A stretch of 64,000 nucleotides of DNA from CAVTUU01 sp045804965 (GCA_045804965.1 JBJMMD010000047.1:310001-374000), one strand, 5' to 3'. Shown: positions 47,400-56,530, counted from the stretch's first letter. A program made the numbers and translations. The notes: a model not told the origin generated them from the sequence alone.

Positions 47400-50312
47400 A
47401 TGGCGCAGTTGCACGACCGGATATCAGTCCGCGGCGCCCGAGAACATAACCTCAAAAACATCGACGTAGACATCCCGCGAGACAAACTGGTCGTCATTAC
47501 TGGGCTCTCAGGTTCGGGAAAATCTTCCCTCGCGTTTGACACAATCTTCGCCGAGGGCCAACGTCGCTACGTCGAGTCGTTGTCTGCCTATGCCCGCCAG
47601 TTCCTGGGCCAGATGGAAAAGCCGGACGTCGACCATATCGACGGGCTTTCGCCGGCGATCTCAATCGATCAAAAGGGAACGAGCCGCAATCCACGCTCGA
47701 CTGTCGGGACCGTCACTGAGATTTACGACTACCTTCGCTTGCTGTTTGCCCGCGTCGGCCATCCGCATTGTCCGGTCTGCGGCCGCCCCATTACCCAACA
47801 GTCGGTCCAGCAAATGGCGGAACAGGTGCTGGCGTTGCCGGACGGGACCAGGTTGATGGTGCTTGGCCCAGTCATTCGTGACCGCAAAGGCGAGCACCAG
47901 GGTGTCCTCGACGAGATCCGGCGCCAAGGTTTTGTCCGAGTTCGCGTCGACGGTGAAGTTCACGATGTCGACGAGCATTTCGTTCTTGCCAAGTACAAGA
48001 AGCATACGATCGAGGTGGTCGTCGATCGTCTCGTGATTCACCACGAAGGGGAAGTGAATCCCGAGAGTCATCCGGATCGTGTCCGTGTCATCGAGTCGCT
48101 CGAAGTCGCCCTGCGCATCGCCGCGGGCATGGCGATCGTTCAGGTCATCGACGGCGACGAGCTGGTTTTTTCCGAACAGTTCGCCTGTCCGACTTGCGGA
48201 ATTAGCTTCGGCGAGATCGAGCCGCGCAACTTCTCATTCAATTCTCCTCACGGTGCCTGTCCGGATTGCACGGGCCTCGGAACCAAGATGGAGTTTGAGC
48301 CTGACTTGATCGTGCCAAACCGCTCGCTCTCGGTCAAGCAAGGCGCGATCGTGCCATGGATTCGCGCCGGCCGTGATGGCTCGGCGTGGTACGAAGCTCT
48401 GCTCGAAGGCCTTGCGGAACGTTACAAATTCTCGCTCGATCAGTCCTTTGGCGAGCTGTCGCCGGAGATCGTGTCTACCATTCTGTACGGCACGAATGGC
48501 GTTCCCGTTACGGTCCGCTACAAATCTCGGAATGGTCGATTTCGTTCGTACGACGTCGGGTTCGAAGGCGTCGTCCCTAATCTTCGCCGTCGCTATGAAA
48601 CCTCTTCATCTGATTATGTCAAAGAGGAAATCGAGCGGTTCATGGCGGCGCGGCCCTGCCCGACCTGCAAGGGCACCCGATTGAAGCCAGAGAGCCTGGC
48701 CGTGCTCGTTTACGATCGTTCCATTGTCGATGTCACACGTATGCCTATTAAAGAGGCGCAAGCATGGTGTGCAGCGCTATCGATTGATCCCGAGGCAAGC
48801 AGTCAGGCGCCCTTCACGCCGCGGGAATTCCTGATCGCGCGCCAAATCTTGAAAGAAATTCGCGAGCGCCTCGGGTTCCTTGTCGATGTCGGGCTTGACT
48901 ATCTCATGCTCGAGCGCTCGGCTAACACGCTCTCCGGTGGCGAGGCTCAGCGCATCCGGCTGGCGACGCAAATCGGTTCGAGTTTGATGGGCGTGCTCTA
49001 CATTCTCGACGAACCGAGCATCGGACTACATCAACGCGACAACGCCCGGCTGATCAAGACACTTGTCCGGCTGCGCGACATCGGAAACACGCTGATCATC
49101 GTCGAGCACGATGAAGAGATGATGCGGTCGGCAGACTGGATCATCGACGTTGGACCGGGCGCGGGCGAGCGCGGCGGCTATATCGTCGCCGAAGGTTGCC
49201 TCGACCATATCGCCAAAGTCCCGCAGTCGATCACCGGACAATATTTGTCGGGCAAACGCGCAATTGAGACTCGCGCCAGTCGCCGACCAGGTAATGGCAA
49301 AGTCCTTGTCGTTCGCGGCGCCTCCGAAAACAACTTGAAGGATGTCACCGCAAGGTTCCCACTGGGAACGTTCATCGCCGTGACTGGAGTTTCAGGCTCA
49401 GGCAAGAGCTCGTTGGTCACAGACACGCTCTATCCGCGGTTGGCGATGGAACTGCACGGCGCTAAGCAGCGATCCGGCAAGCACCTTGCTGTCGAGGGCA
49501 TTCATCACCTCGACAAAGTGATCGACATCGACCAAAGCCCGATTGGACGCACGCCGCGATCGAATCCCGCGACCTACACCGGTCTCTTCACGCCGATTCG
49601 CGACTTATTTGCGTCGATGCCGGAAGCGAAAGCGCGCGGCTACCTAGCGGGCCGCTTCTCATTCAACGTAAAAGGGGGCCGCTGCGAAGCGTGCCGCGGT
49701 GAAGGCATCATCCAAATCGAAATGAATTTCCTTCCCGATGTTTTCGTGCCATGCGAAGTCTGCCACGGTCGCCGCTACAACCGGGAAGCGCTTGAGATCA
49801 CGTACAAAGGAAAGTCAATTGCCGACGTGCTGGACATGACCGTATCGGAAGCGCTCGATTTCTTTCAAAACATTCCGGCAGTCAAGAATAAGCTGCAAAC
49901 ACTCGACGACGTCGGTCTCGGTTATATTCACCTCGGGCAGCCGGCAACGCAGCTTTCCGGCGGCGAAGCGCAACGAGTGAAACTTTCGTCAGAACTCTCG
50001 CGGCGCGCAACTGGGCGGACGCTCTACATCCTCGACGAACCGACGACTGGTCTCCACTTCGCCGATATCGAGCGGTTGCTTGGTGTGCTTCAGCGACTGA
50101 CCGACGGTGGCAACACGATCATCGTCATCGAACACAATCTCGACGTGATCAAATCGGCAGATTGGATCATCGACCTCGGTCCGGAAGGCGGGGACCGTGG
50201 CGGGAGCATCATCGCCGAGGGTACTCCAGAGCAAGTTGCCCTCGATCCGAACTCGTTCACCGGCGAATACCTGAAGCCAGTTCTTGGGCTTGCGACACTC
50301 GCGGCCGACTAA
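47400..50312 (+). CDS. uvrA: excinuclease ABC subunit A
   Basis: Damage-recognition ATPase of nucleotide excision repair; 970 residues. Two ABC modules with Walker A G-L-S-G-S-G-K-S-S and G-V-S-G-S-G-K-S-S and two signature loops (L-S-G-G-E-A-Q-R). Zinc-finger cysteines appear in C-P-T-C-G-I-S ... C-P-D-C-T-G-L-G and C-E-A-C-R-G-E-G ... C-E-V-C-H-G-R-R. ATG with AGGAAGAG upstream. A LexA-like box at 47344-47357 suggests damage induction. Divergent from the valS T-box; followed by a hairpin terminator. Confidence 0.98.
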   Translation: MAQLHDRISVRGAREHNLKNIDVDIPRDKLVVITGLSGSGKSSLAFDTIFAEGQRRYVESLSAYARQFLGQMEKPDVDHIDGLSPAISIDQKGTSRNPRSTVGTVTEIYDYLRLLFARVGHPHCPVCGRPITQQSVQQMAEQVLALPDGTRLMVLGPVIRDRKGEHQGVLDEIRRQGFVRVRVDGEVHDVDEHFVLAKYKKHTIEVVVDRLVIHHEGEVNPESHPDRVRVIESLEVALRIAAGMAIVQVIDGDELVFSEQFACPTCGISFGEIEPRNFSFNSPHGACPDCTGLGTKMEFEPDLIVPNRSLSVKQGAIVPWIRAGRDGSAWYEALLEGLAERYKFSLDQSFGELSPEIVSTILYGTNGVPVTVRYKSRNGRFRSYDVGFEGVVPNLRRRYETSSSDYVKEEIERFMAARPCPTCKGTRLKPESLAVLVYDRSIVDVTRMPIKEAQAWCAALSIDPEASSQAPFTPREFLIARQILKEIRERLGFLVDVGLDYLMLERSANTLSGGEAQRIRLATQIGSSLMGVLYILDEPSIGLHQRDNARLIKTLVRLRDIGNTLIIVEHDEEMMRSADWIIDVGPGAGERGGYIVAEGCLDHIAKVPQSITGQYLSGKRAIETRASRRPGNGKVLVVRGASENNLKDVTARFPLGTFIAVTGVSGSGKSSLVTDTLYPRLAMELHGAKQRSGKHLAVEGIHHLDKVIDIDQSPIGRTPRSNPATYTGLFTPIRDLFASMPEAKARGYLAGRFSFNVKGGRCEACRGEGIIQIEMNFLPDVFVPCEVCHGRRYNREALEITYKGKSIADVLDMTVSEALDFFQNIPAVKNKLQTLDDVGLGYIHLGQPATQLSGGEAQRVKLSSELSRRATGRTLYILDEPTTGLHFADIERLLGVLQRLTDGGNTIIVIEHNLDVIKSADWIIDLGPEGGDRGGSIIAEGTPEQVALDPNSFTGEYLKPVLGLATLAAD

Positions 50313-50338
50313 ACACCGGTCGTTCATCACACAGGTTC

Positions 50339-50376
50339 AGGGCAGATCGTGAAAACCTCACGAATTGCCCTTGTTT
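50339..50376 (+). terminator. intrinsic terminator of uvrA
   Basis: A 14-position stem (one A-A mismatch, one G-U) between 50339-50352 and 50358-50371 around AAACC, followed by TGTTT. The T-run doubles as the -35 of the next gene. Confidence 0.7.
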
Positions 50377-50400
50377 CAGGCAAAAAAGCCATGATAAGAT
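50371..50400 (+). promoter_or_regulatory. promoter of the HNH gene
   Basis: TTGTTT (50371-50376) and TAAGAT (50395-50400) with an 18-base spacer, overlapping the uvrA terminator tail. Confidence 0.5.
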
Positions 50401-50491
50401 CAGGTAGCGATTGGTTTTTCGACCTTCGGTTCCGTCCGGTACCTAGTGCGAGGGTCACCTGCGGCAACCCTTGAACAGGGTAAACGGCAGG

Positions 50492-51043
50492 GTGAATAAT
50501 TCAGTATTAGTCCTCAACCAGAACTACGAGCCACTTAACGTCTGCAATGTGCGGCGTGCCATTATCCTCGTCATCGACGGCAAGGCCGAAGTGCTCGAGG
50601 TTTATAATTCGATGATCTGCTCGCCGTCGCACGTTTTCGCGTCACCTGCGGTCATTCGCCTTATTTACCTCATCAGACGACCACGCCCGCGAGTGAAGCT
50701 AACGCGCCGCGAGGTCTTTATTCGCGACGATTACACGTGCCAGTATTGCGGCAAGCAGGGCGGCGATCTGACCATCGATCACGTCGTGCCTCGCTCACGC
50801 GGAGGCTCCCATGCCTGGGACAACCTTGTCTCCGCCTGCAAGCCCTGCAACCATCGCAAGGGCGGCAAGAGTTTGGGCGAAGCGCGCATGTCCCTGAAAC
50901 GAACGCCGGATGAACCTTCCGCGGGCGCCTATTACACCATCGAGCGCCGTCTTGAATCGGACGTGCACGAGGCTTGGCAGAAATTCTTGCCAGGCTTGAA
51001 TCCGACTGCCTATCACCGGCACCGGAGTTTCAGTCCTAACTAG
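50492..51043 (+). CDS. HNH endonuclease family protein
   Basis: About 183 residues. N-terminal L-N-Q-N-Y-E-P-L-N-V-C-N-V-R-R-A matches a widespread family of stand-alone HNH proteins. The HNH core shows C-Q-Y-C-G-K, the catalytic D-H-V-V-P-R-S-R-G-G, and C-K-P-C-N-H-R-K, giving a zinc-bound beta-beta-alpha metal fold. GTG at 50492 is preferred over a TTG at 50471; neither has a strong ribosome binding site. Cellular role unknown; not linked to a visible mobile element. Confidence 0.85.
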   Translation: MNNSVLVLNQNYEPLNVCNVRRAIILVIDGKAEVLEVYNSMICSPSHVFASPAVIRLIYLIRRPRPRVKLTRREVFIRDDYTCQYCGKQGGDLTIDHVVPRSRGGSHAWDNLVSACKPCNHRKGGKSLGEARMSLKRTPDEPSAGAYYTIERRLESDVHEAWQKFLPGLNPTAYHRHRSFSPN

Positions 51044-51080
51044 GCGTTGCCCGCAGCACGGTTCCCACCACGTGACTGAC

Positions 51081-51110
51081 CGACGCCCCGCAATTACGCG
51101 GGGCGTCGTT
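51081..51110 (+). terminator. hairpin between the HNH gene and serS
   Basis: A perfect 11-bp stem (CGACGCCCCGC/GCGGGGCGTCG, 51081-51091/51098-51108) with a 6-base loop, followed by TTAAGTT. The T-run is short, so efficiency is uncertain. Confidence 0.6.
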
Positions 51111-51139
51111 AAGTTCGCAATCAGAAAGGCCACGGACAA

Positions 51140-52447
51140 ATGCTCGATCTTCGACGGATTCGCGAAAATCCCGAGCATGTCAAACAGGAAATCGCCAAGC
51201 TCTACACCACCGCGCCCATCGACGATATCGTCGAGCTCGACAACCGCCGCCGCGCAGTGCTGACGGAAGTCGAGGCGTTGAAAGCACAACGGAATGAAGG
51301 CTCCAAACTTGTCAACAAAACGAAAGAAGCAGACGAACGTCAGCGACTCATCGGTGAAATGCGAGAGCTCGGGGATCGCATCGATCAACTCGACGCCGAC
51401 GCCAAATCTGTGGACGAAGCGCTTACCGAGCTGTTGCTCACTGTGCCGAACCTGCCATTGCCTGAAGTGCCCGTCGGGCCGGATGAATCGGCCAACGTTG
51501 TCTCCGCCGAAATCGGCGAGGTTCGGACCTTCGATTTCGAGCCAAAACCACACTGGGAGATCGCCGAAAACCTCGGCATTATCGATTTCGAGCGCGGAGT
51601 CAAGGTTTCAGGGACACGTTTCTACATGCTCAGGGGCGATGGCGCGCGCCTCCAACGCGCGCTCATTACCTGGATGCTCGATCTTCATATTCAGCGGCAT
51701 GGCTACCAGGAAATCTACCCGCCGTACATGGTTCTGCAAGAAATGCTCGTCGGCACCGGACAACTCCCGAAGTTCGGCGACGTTCTTTTCCGTGACGCGT
51801 ATGAAGACCACTGGATGATCCCTACGGCCGAAGTACCGGTAACGAACATGTACCGGGACGAAATCCTCGACGAAGGGCTGCTGCCGATTTATCACGTCGC
51901 CTATTCCGCGTGTTTTCGCCGCGAACAAATCTCGGCCGGCCGTGACGTCCGCGGCATCAAACGTGGCTATCAGTTCGACAAAGTAGAAATGGTCAAGTTC
52001 GTCCACCCAGACAAATCGCGCGAGGAGCACGAACGCCTGACTGGCGAGGCAGGCGATGTGCTATCCGCCCTAGGTCTGCCATACCGCGTCTTGCAAATGT
52101 GCACCGGCGATCTCTCGTTTACCGCCGCCAACAAGGTGGATCTGGAAACCTGGGCCCCAGGCTCGAAGGAATGGCTGGAAGTCTCCTCCTGTGCCAACCT
52201 CCTGGATTTCCAGGCTCGGCGGGCAAATCTTCGCTTTCGGCCCGCTGACGGCACGCGCCCGCAGTTCATGCACACCCTGAACGGATCAGGCCTAGCCCTA
52301 CCTCGGACAATGATTGCGATCATGGAAACCTATCAGCAAGCGGACGGCACGTTCGAGGTTCCCGAGGTCATTCGTCCCTACATGGGGGGCAAGGCCGCGA
52401 TCGGTGTCCAACCGCCCATCGGACCGGCGCGCTTTGCTGAAAGTTGA
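51140..52447 (+). CDS. serS: seryl-tRNA synthetase
   Basis: Class II synthetase that charges tRNA-Ser and, where present, tRNA-Sec, the first step of selenocysteine synthesis. 435 residues. N-terminal long coiled-coil arm (about 30-100), motif 2 F-R-R-E-Q-I-S-A-G-R-D, and motif 3 G-S-G-L-A-L-P-R. No T-box upstream, unlike valS and thrS. Closely followed by two tRNA-Ser genes, an arrangement that may not be accidental. Confidence 0.97.
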   Translation: MLDLRRIRENPEHVKQEIAKLYTTAPIDDIVELDNRRRAVLTEVEALKAQRNEGSKLVNKTKEADERQRLIGEMRELGDRIDQLDADAKSVDEALTELLLTVPNLPLPEVPVGPDESANVVSAEIGEVRTFDFEPKPHWEIAENLGIIDFERGVKVSGTRFYMLRGDGARLQRALITWMLDLHIQRHGYQEIYPPYMVLQEMLVGTGQLPKFGDVLFRDAYEDHWMIPTAEVPVTNMYRDEILDEGLLPIYHVAYSACFRREQISAGRDVRGIKRGYQFDKVEMVKFVHPDKSREEHERLTGEAGDVLSALGLPYRVLQMCTGDLSFTAANKVDLETWAPGSKEWLEVSSCANLLDFQARRANLRFRPADGTRPQFMHTLNGSGLALPRTMIAIMETYQQADGTFEVPEVIRPYMGGKAAIGVQPPIGPARFAES

Positions 52448-52491
52448 GTCTGAGTTTACGCACAAAGTTAAGAGTTGGAGGGAATGGACTG

Positions 52492-52579
52492 CGGGGAGAG
52501 TGGGATTCGAACCCACGAGAGGCTCAGCACCTCTATCCGTTTTCAAGACGGACGCGATCGGCCACTCCGCCATCTCCCC
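52492..52579 (-). tRNA. tRNA-Ser(TGA)
   Basis: 88-base minus-strand tRNA with acceptor GGGGAGA/TCTCCCC, anticodon stem TCCGT/ACGGA around CTTGAAA (anticodon TGA, codon UCA), and a long variable arm typical of serine tRNAs. Discriminator G. CCA not encoded. Reads toward serS. Confidence 0.95.
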
Positions 52580-52588
52580 ATCAAGAAA

Positions 52589-52597
52589 AGTATAGTC
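52589..52597 (-). promoter_or_regulatory. -10 element of tRNA-Ser(TGA)
   Basis: Minus-strand TATACT at 52589-52594, ten bases before the tRNA 5' end. No good -35. It opposes the tRNA-Ser(GCT) promoter. Confidence 0.45.
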
Positions 52598-52610
52598 GAG
52601 TGCCGCCGAA

Positions 52611-52639
52611 TTGTTCGGCCAATCCCAGTCGGCTATACT
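52611..52639 (+). promoter_or_regulatory. promoter of tRNA-Ser(GCT)
   Basis: TTGTTC (52611-52616) and TATACT (52634-52639) with a 17-base spacer, 15 bases before the tRNA. Confidence 0.7.
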
Positions 52640-52654
52640 TCTTTCTACGACGAT

Positions 52655-52749
52655 GGGAAGGTGCCAGAGTGGTCGAATGGGGCCGCCTGCTAAGCGGTTG
52701 AAGGCGCCTAAAATGTCTTCCGAGGGTTCGAATCCCTCCCTTCCCGCCA
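52655..52749 (+). tRNA. tRNA-Ser(GCT)
   Basis: 95 bases including CCA. Acceptor GGGAAGG/CCTTCCC, anticodon stem GCCGC/GCGGT around CTGCTAA (anticodon GCT, codons AGC/AGU), long variable arm, discriminator G, CCA encoded. Confidence 0.95.
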
Positions 52750-52803
52750 GTGGCATGCAGACGATTGGTTGCGTTCCTGGCGAGCACGTATAATCGCGTA
52801 GAC

Positions 52804-52876
52804 GCGCCTGTAGCTCAGGGGATAGAGCGTTGGGTTGCGGACCCAAAGGCCGCAGGTTCGAATCCTGCCAGGCGTA
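52804..52876 (+). tRNA. tRNA-Arg(GCG)
   Basis: Cloverleaf with acceptor GCGCCTG/CAGGCGT (terminal G-U pair), anticodon stem TTGGG/CCCAA around TTGCGGA (anticodon GCG, codon CGC), T-loop TTCGAAT and discriminator A. Anticodon is unmodified-type GCG rather than the common ACG. Confidence 0.92.
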
Positions 52877-52886
52877 CCGAAATGAC

Positions 52887-52915
52887 CGGCCCGACCGAGA
52901 GGTCAGGCCGCTTTC
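52887..52915 (+). terminator. terminator after tRNA-Arg(GCG)
   Basis: A stem of CGGCC/GGCCG and GACC/GGTC separated by one C-A mismatch, GAGA loop, then CTTTCGTT. Confidence 0.55.
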
Positions 52916-52977
52916 GTTGTCCTCTGTGAACCATTCCCAGACCTAATCTCACTGATAGCGTCCTCGAGTCTCTGCGA

Positions 52978-53007
52978 TTGACAAGACATGGGCACGATGC
53001 CTATCCT
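52978..53007 (+). promoter_or_regulatory. promoter of the thrS T-box transcript
   Basis: TTGACA (52978-52983) and TATCCT (53002-53007) with an 18-base spacer; start of transcription near 53014, at the beginning of stem I. Confidence 0.65.
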
Positions 53008-53013
53008 AGAGTC

Positions 53014-53287
53014 CACAATAGAAGAGCTTCGTGCGTTGAACAGGACGAGTACTTGTTCGTGAGATCGGCAGCGAGGCCGCCTTTTCGGTGCGATGGCGGT
53101 GGTTCTCACGGCAGGGAAAACCACCTGTGAGCAGGCCGGGGGAACGCGAATCCCGTAAGTAACCCGGTCCGGTTGGCCTCGATATCGGCCCCGTTGAGCG
53201 ACCGCCCATTCTTTTCGAGCGGTCGAAACCAGGGTGGAACCACGCCGGCCCGGCGTCCCTTTGCGGACGCCGGGCCGTTATTGTTTT
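53014..53287 (+). ncRNA. T-box leader of thrS (specifier ACC)
   Basis: The T-box AGGGTGGAACCACG lies at 53231-53244. In stem I, ACAGG (53040-53044) precedes AGTA and pairs with CCTGT (53124-53128), which is preceded by ACC plus A; ACC at 53120-53122 is the Thr specifier, matching thrS. The leader ends in a 13-bp terminator (53246-53277) with a U-rich tail. Uncharged tRNA-Thr is expected to switch on thrS. Confidence 0.94.
53246..53287 (+). terminator. T-box terminator of thrS
   Basis: A perfect 13-bp GC-rich stem (53246-53258/53265-53277) with a 6-base loop, followed by TTATTGTTTT. Confidence 0.92.
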
Positions 53288-53303
53288 CACCGAGGAGAAG
53301 GTC

Positions 53304-55103
53304 ATGCCTGAATTATCCGTCGCCGAAGAAGCGGCGATTATGGATATCGCGGTCGAGCCAGAGAACACGCACGAGTACGAGCTGGCGCGGATGCGCCACT
53401 CGTGCGCCCACCTCATGGCGGAAGCGGTGCAACAACTGATGCCGGAGGCTAAGTTCGCGATCGGGCCGGCCATTGAGGACGGTTTCTATTACGACATGGA
53501 TTTGCCTCGTGCACTCACACCAGACGATCTTGCAGAGATCGAAGCGAGAATGGAAGAACACAAGACGAAGGCCGAGCCGTTCGTGCGCAAGGAGGTGTCA
53601 CGCGATGAAGCGATGAAAATCTTCGGCGGCAATCCATACAAAGTGGAACTGATTCAGGGGTTCGCAGACGACGAGGTCATTTCGACATATCAACAAGGCA
53701 AGTTCCTCGATCTTTGCCGGGGACCTCACGTCGAGACGACGGCCCAGATCGGAGCGTTTAAGTTGCTCTCGATCGCCGGCGCTTATTGGCGCGGCGATGA
53801 GCACCGGCCGATGCTCCAGCGCATCTACGGCACGGCCTGGCCGAGCGAAGAAGAGCTTGCCGATTACCTCCACAAGCGGGAGGAAGCTCAGCGCCGTGAC
53901 CATCGTCGACTAGGGAAAGATCTCGATCTCTACTCCGTGAGCGAAGAGATTGGCCCCGGCTTGATCCTCTGGCACCCGAAAGGGGCAATGATTCGGTACC
54001 TGATCGAGCAGTTCGAGCAACAGGAACAGCTTGAGCGGGGGTACGATCTGGTTTACACGCCGCACATCGCATCCGAACGGATCTATCAGATCTCCGGGCA
54101 TCTCGAGACGTATCGCGAGAACATGTACTCGCCAATGTCGATCGAAGAAGTCGACTATTACCTTAAACCGATGAATTGCCCCGGCCACATCATGATTTAC
54201 AAGAGCCAGGTCCGCTCATATCGCGATCTGCCGGTCCGCTTTGCTGAACTTGGCACGGTTTACCGCTACGAACGCTCTGGCACGCTCCACGGTATGTTGC
54301 GCGTGCGCGGCTTCACGCAGGATGATTCGCATATCTTCTGCATGCCGGATCAAGTCGGCGCGGAAGTGCGAAGCGTAATCGAACTAGCCGAACACATGGC
54401 CTCCGTCTTCGGCTACGAATTCATTTCATACCTCGCAACGCGGCCGGACAAAGCCATCGGCGACGAAGCAACGTGGGAGAAAGCGACAGACACGTTGCGG
54501 GAAGCGCTCGAAGATCGCGGTCTCGACTACAAGATCGATAAGGGCGGCGGCGCGTTTTACGGGCCGAAGATCGACATCAAATGGGTAGACGCGCTGGGCA
54601 GGGAGTGGACGGGCCCGACGATTCAGGTCGATTTCAACCTGCCGGAGCGCTTCGACGTCAATTACATCGGCGAAGACGGCGAGCGACATCGCGTCGCCAT
54701 GATCCACCGCACGCTGCTTGGCTCAATGGAGCGGTTTGTCGGAGGACTTGTCGAACACTACGCGGGCGCATTCCCCGCGTGGCTGGCGCCTGTCCAAGTT
54801 GCGGTAATTCCTATCACGGACCAACAATTCGAATTCGCGCACGAAATCGGCGCGCGCCTGACTGGCGCGGGGATCAGGGTCCGCGTCGACGATGAACGTG
54901 ACCGCATGCAAGCGAAGATCCGCAACGCGCAGCTCGAGAAGATCCCGTACATGCTGGTCGTCGGGAAGCGAGAGGCAGAAGCAAATACTGTCGCCGTGCG
55001 CTTGCGATCTGGCGAGGACCTGGGCGCGATGAACATCGCTTCCTTCATCGACCTAGCCCAAGCGGTCATCGAGAGCAAATCACTGAACTTGACGGCCGAT
55101 TAG
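53304..55103 (+). CDS. thrS: threonyl-tRNA synthetase, no TGS domain
   Basis: 599-residue class II synthetase. The editing (N2) domain starts almost immediately, with H-S-C-A-H and C-R-G-P-H (serine-removing zinc-independent site), then the catalytic core with motif 2 R-Y-E-R-S-G-T and zinc/aminoacylation residues (M-N-C-P-G-H), and the C-terminal anticodon domain. The N-terminal TGS domain of the usual ~640-residue enzymes is missing; about 30 residues precede the editing domain. Start ATG 53304 just follows the T-box terminator, so a longer N-terminus is not possible. Confidence 0.96.
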   Translation: MPELSVAEEAAIMDIAVEPENTHEYELARMRHSCAHLMAEAVQQLMPEAKFAIGPAIEDGFYYDMDLPRALTPDDLAEIEARMEEHKTKAEPFVRKEVSRDEAMKIFGGNPYKVELIQGFADDEVISTYQQGKFLDLCRGPHVETTAQIGAFKLLSIAGAYWRGDEHRPMLQRIYGTAWPSEEELADYLHKREEAQRRDHRRLGKDLDLYSVSEEIGPGLILWHPKGAMIRYLIEQFEQQEQLERGYDLVYTPHIASERIYQISGHLETYRENMYSPMSIEEVDYYLKPMNCPGHIMIYKSQVRSYRDLPVRFAELGTVYRYERSGTLHGMLRVRGFTQDDSHIFCMPDQVGAEVRSVIELAEHMASVFGYEFISYLATRPDKAIGDEATWEKATDTLREALEDRGLDYKIDKGGGAFYGPKIDIKWVDALGREWTGPTIQVDFNLPERFDVNYIGEDGERHRVAMIHRTLLGSMERFVGGLVEHYAGAFPAWLAPVQVAVIPITDQQFEFAHEIGARLTGAGIRVRVDDERDRMQAKIRNAQLEKIPYMLVVGKREAEANTVAVRLRSGEDLGAMNIASFIDLAQAVIESKSLNLTAD

Positions 55104-55154
55104 GGAAGTCAGTTGCGGTGAGCGGGAGCCGGCCAGTCGGCCGAGGCCTGTAGC

Positions 55155-56504
55155 CTACGCGTGTGCGAAGCGATCCATGATGAGGCAAATCTGCTTGATC
55201 CCTTGGATGAAGTCGTCGACGTAAATGTTCTCGTCAGGCGCATGAGCGTTTGATCGCGGGTGGCCGACCCCGGCGGTTGCTGCATCGATCCCAAACTTCG
55301 CGCACAGTGGATACCAGGGTCCCGATCCGGCCGAGGTCGGCATAATCACCGGTTCCAGTCCGGTTAGCTCACGGTACGTATCTGCCACCACCCTCGCGAT
55401 CGGGGCATTAAGCGGGGTTCGTGCCGGAAACTCTGGACCAAGGAGCTCCATCTCGATATCCTCGAATCCTTGATCATCGAGGTGCTTCCTCAGGAGTCCG
55501 AAAATCTCGTGTGGATTTTGGTCGGGCACGAGCCGCATGTCGATTTTCGCTATCGCCGCGCTGGGCAACACCGTCTTTGAGCCCTTGCCGGTATAGCCGC
55601 TTTCCAAGCCCGAGATCGTGCACGTCGGTTGAAAATAGTCGCGCTTCTTCAACTCGATGCCGGTCAGTCCTTGGAGGAACTGAGGTATGCCGAGGTGTTC
55701 GAGGCGCTGCGCTTCGTTGTTCGGTATCGCTTCGAGCGCGGCGATCTCCGCCTCGGTCGGTTTCCGCACTTTGTCATGAAACCCAGGAATCAGCACGTGT
55801 TCGTCGCGGTCCTTGAGGGTCGAGAGCGCCCAAACGAGCCGCCAAGCAGCGTTTGGCGCCGACGTTGCGACGGACGAATGTTGATCGCCGCGAAGACACT
55901 TCACACGGAGCTCCACATAGCAGATGCCTTTGAGCCCCAGGTGAATCTGCGGCCGTCCGTCCCAACCTTTCCCGCCGAATTCCCAAATGCAGGCATCGGC
56001 CTGACACAAATCGGGGTGGTCGTCGACGAAATGCTCGAGGTGAGGCGACCCAATTTCCTCTTCGCCCTCAACGATGAATTTGATCGAGACCGGCAGGTCG
56101 CCACGGACTTCGCGATAGGCTTTCACCGCCGAAATCCGGGCTGCCAGATTGCCTTTGTTGTCGGCAACGCCTCGCCCCAAAATCCGCCCATCACGAATCT
56201 TGGCGGCCCACGGATCGCTCGTCCACAAATCGAGCGGCTCGGCGGGTTGGACGTCGTAGTGGTTATAGAAACTCAACCGCTTGGCCGACTTCCCTGCCAA
56301 CTCGCCATAGACAACGGGAAAGCCGCCCCGCGTGTCGTACGTCGCCGCGGTGATCCCGGCGTCGCCCAGCGCTTGGATCACGAGCTCGGCCGTCTCGGAC
56401 ATCCCAACGCCCTGCGCCGCAACGCTCGGCTGCTGGACGAGCCGTTGCAGCAATCTGATTGAGTCTTCCCAATTGCGCTCGATGTACTCGAAGACGTCGT
56501 TCAC
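55155..56504 (-). CDS. M20-family peptidase/dipeptidase
   Basis: 449-residue zinc exopeptidase of the M20 family. Metal and catalytic motifs: Y-N-H-Y-D-V-Q-P, D-N-K-G-N, catalytic Glu in V-E-G-E-E-E-I-G-S-P, and a C-terminal H in G-V-G-H-P-R-S-N-A-H. The H-Y-D-V-Q-P pattern and S-G-T/S-A-G-S style resemble the dipeptidase branch (M20.A/CNDP-like). GTG at 56504 with GGAGGGG before it; a longer frame extends into the neighbouring gene. Second gene of a two-gene operon of M20 enzymes; substrate unknown. Confidence 0.9.
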   Translation of the reverse strand: MNDVFEYIERNWEDSIRLLQRLVQQPSVAAQGVGMSETAELVIQALGDAGITAATYDTRGGFPVVYGELAGKSAKRLSFYNHYDVQPAEPLDLWTSDPWAAKIRDGRILGRGVADNKGNLAARISAVKAYREVRGDLPVSIKFIVEGEEEIGSPHLEHFVDDHPDLCQADACIWEFGGKGWDGRPQIHLGLKGICYVELRVKCLRGDQHSSVATSAPNAAWRLVWALSTLKDRDEHVLIPGFHDKVRKPTEAEIAALEAIPNNEAQRLEHLGIPQFLQGLTGIELKKRDYFQPTCTISGLESGYTGKGSKTVLPSAAIAKIDMRLVPDQNPHEIFGLLRKHLDDQGFEDIEMELLGPEFPARTPLNAPIARVVADTYRELTGLEPVIMPTSAGSGPWYPLCAKFGIDAATAGVGHPRSNAHAPDENIYVDDFIQGIKQICLIMDRFAHA

Positions 56505-56530
56505 GTGCCCCTCCGCATGCCAATCTTGGG

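Noticed and set aside
50795..51553. 252-codon antisense frame across the HNH gene and serS
   Set aside because: Crosses the hairpin at 51081-51110 and two supported genes; no domain.
55629..56462. 277-codon frame antisense to an M20 gene
   Set aside because: Shadow frame of a well-supported peptidase.
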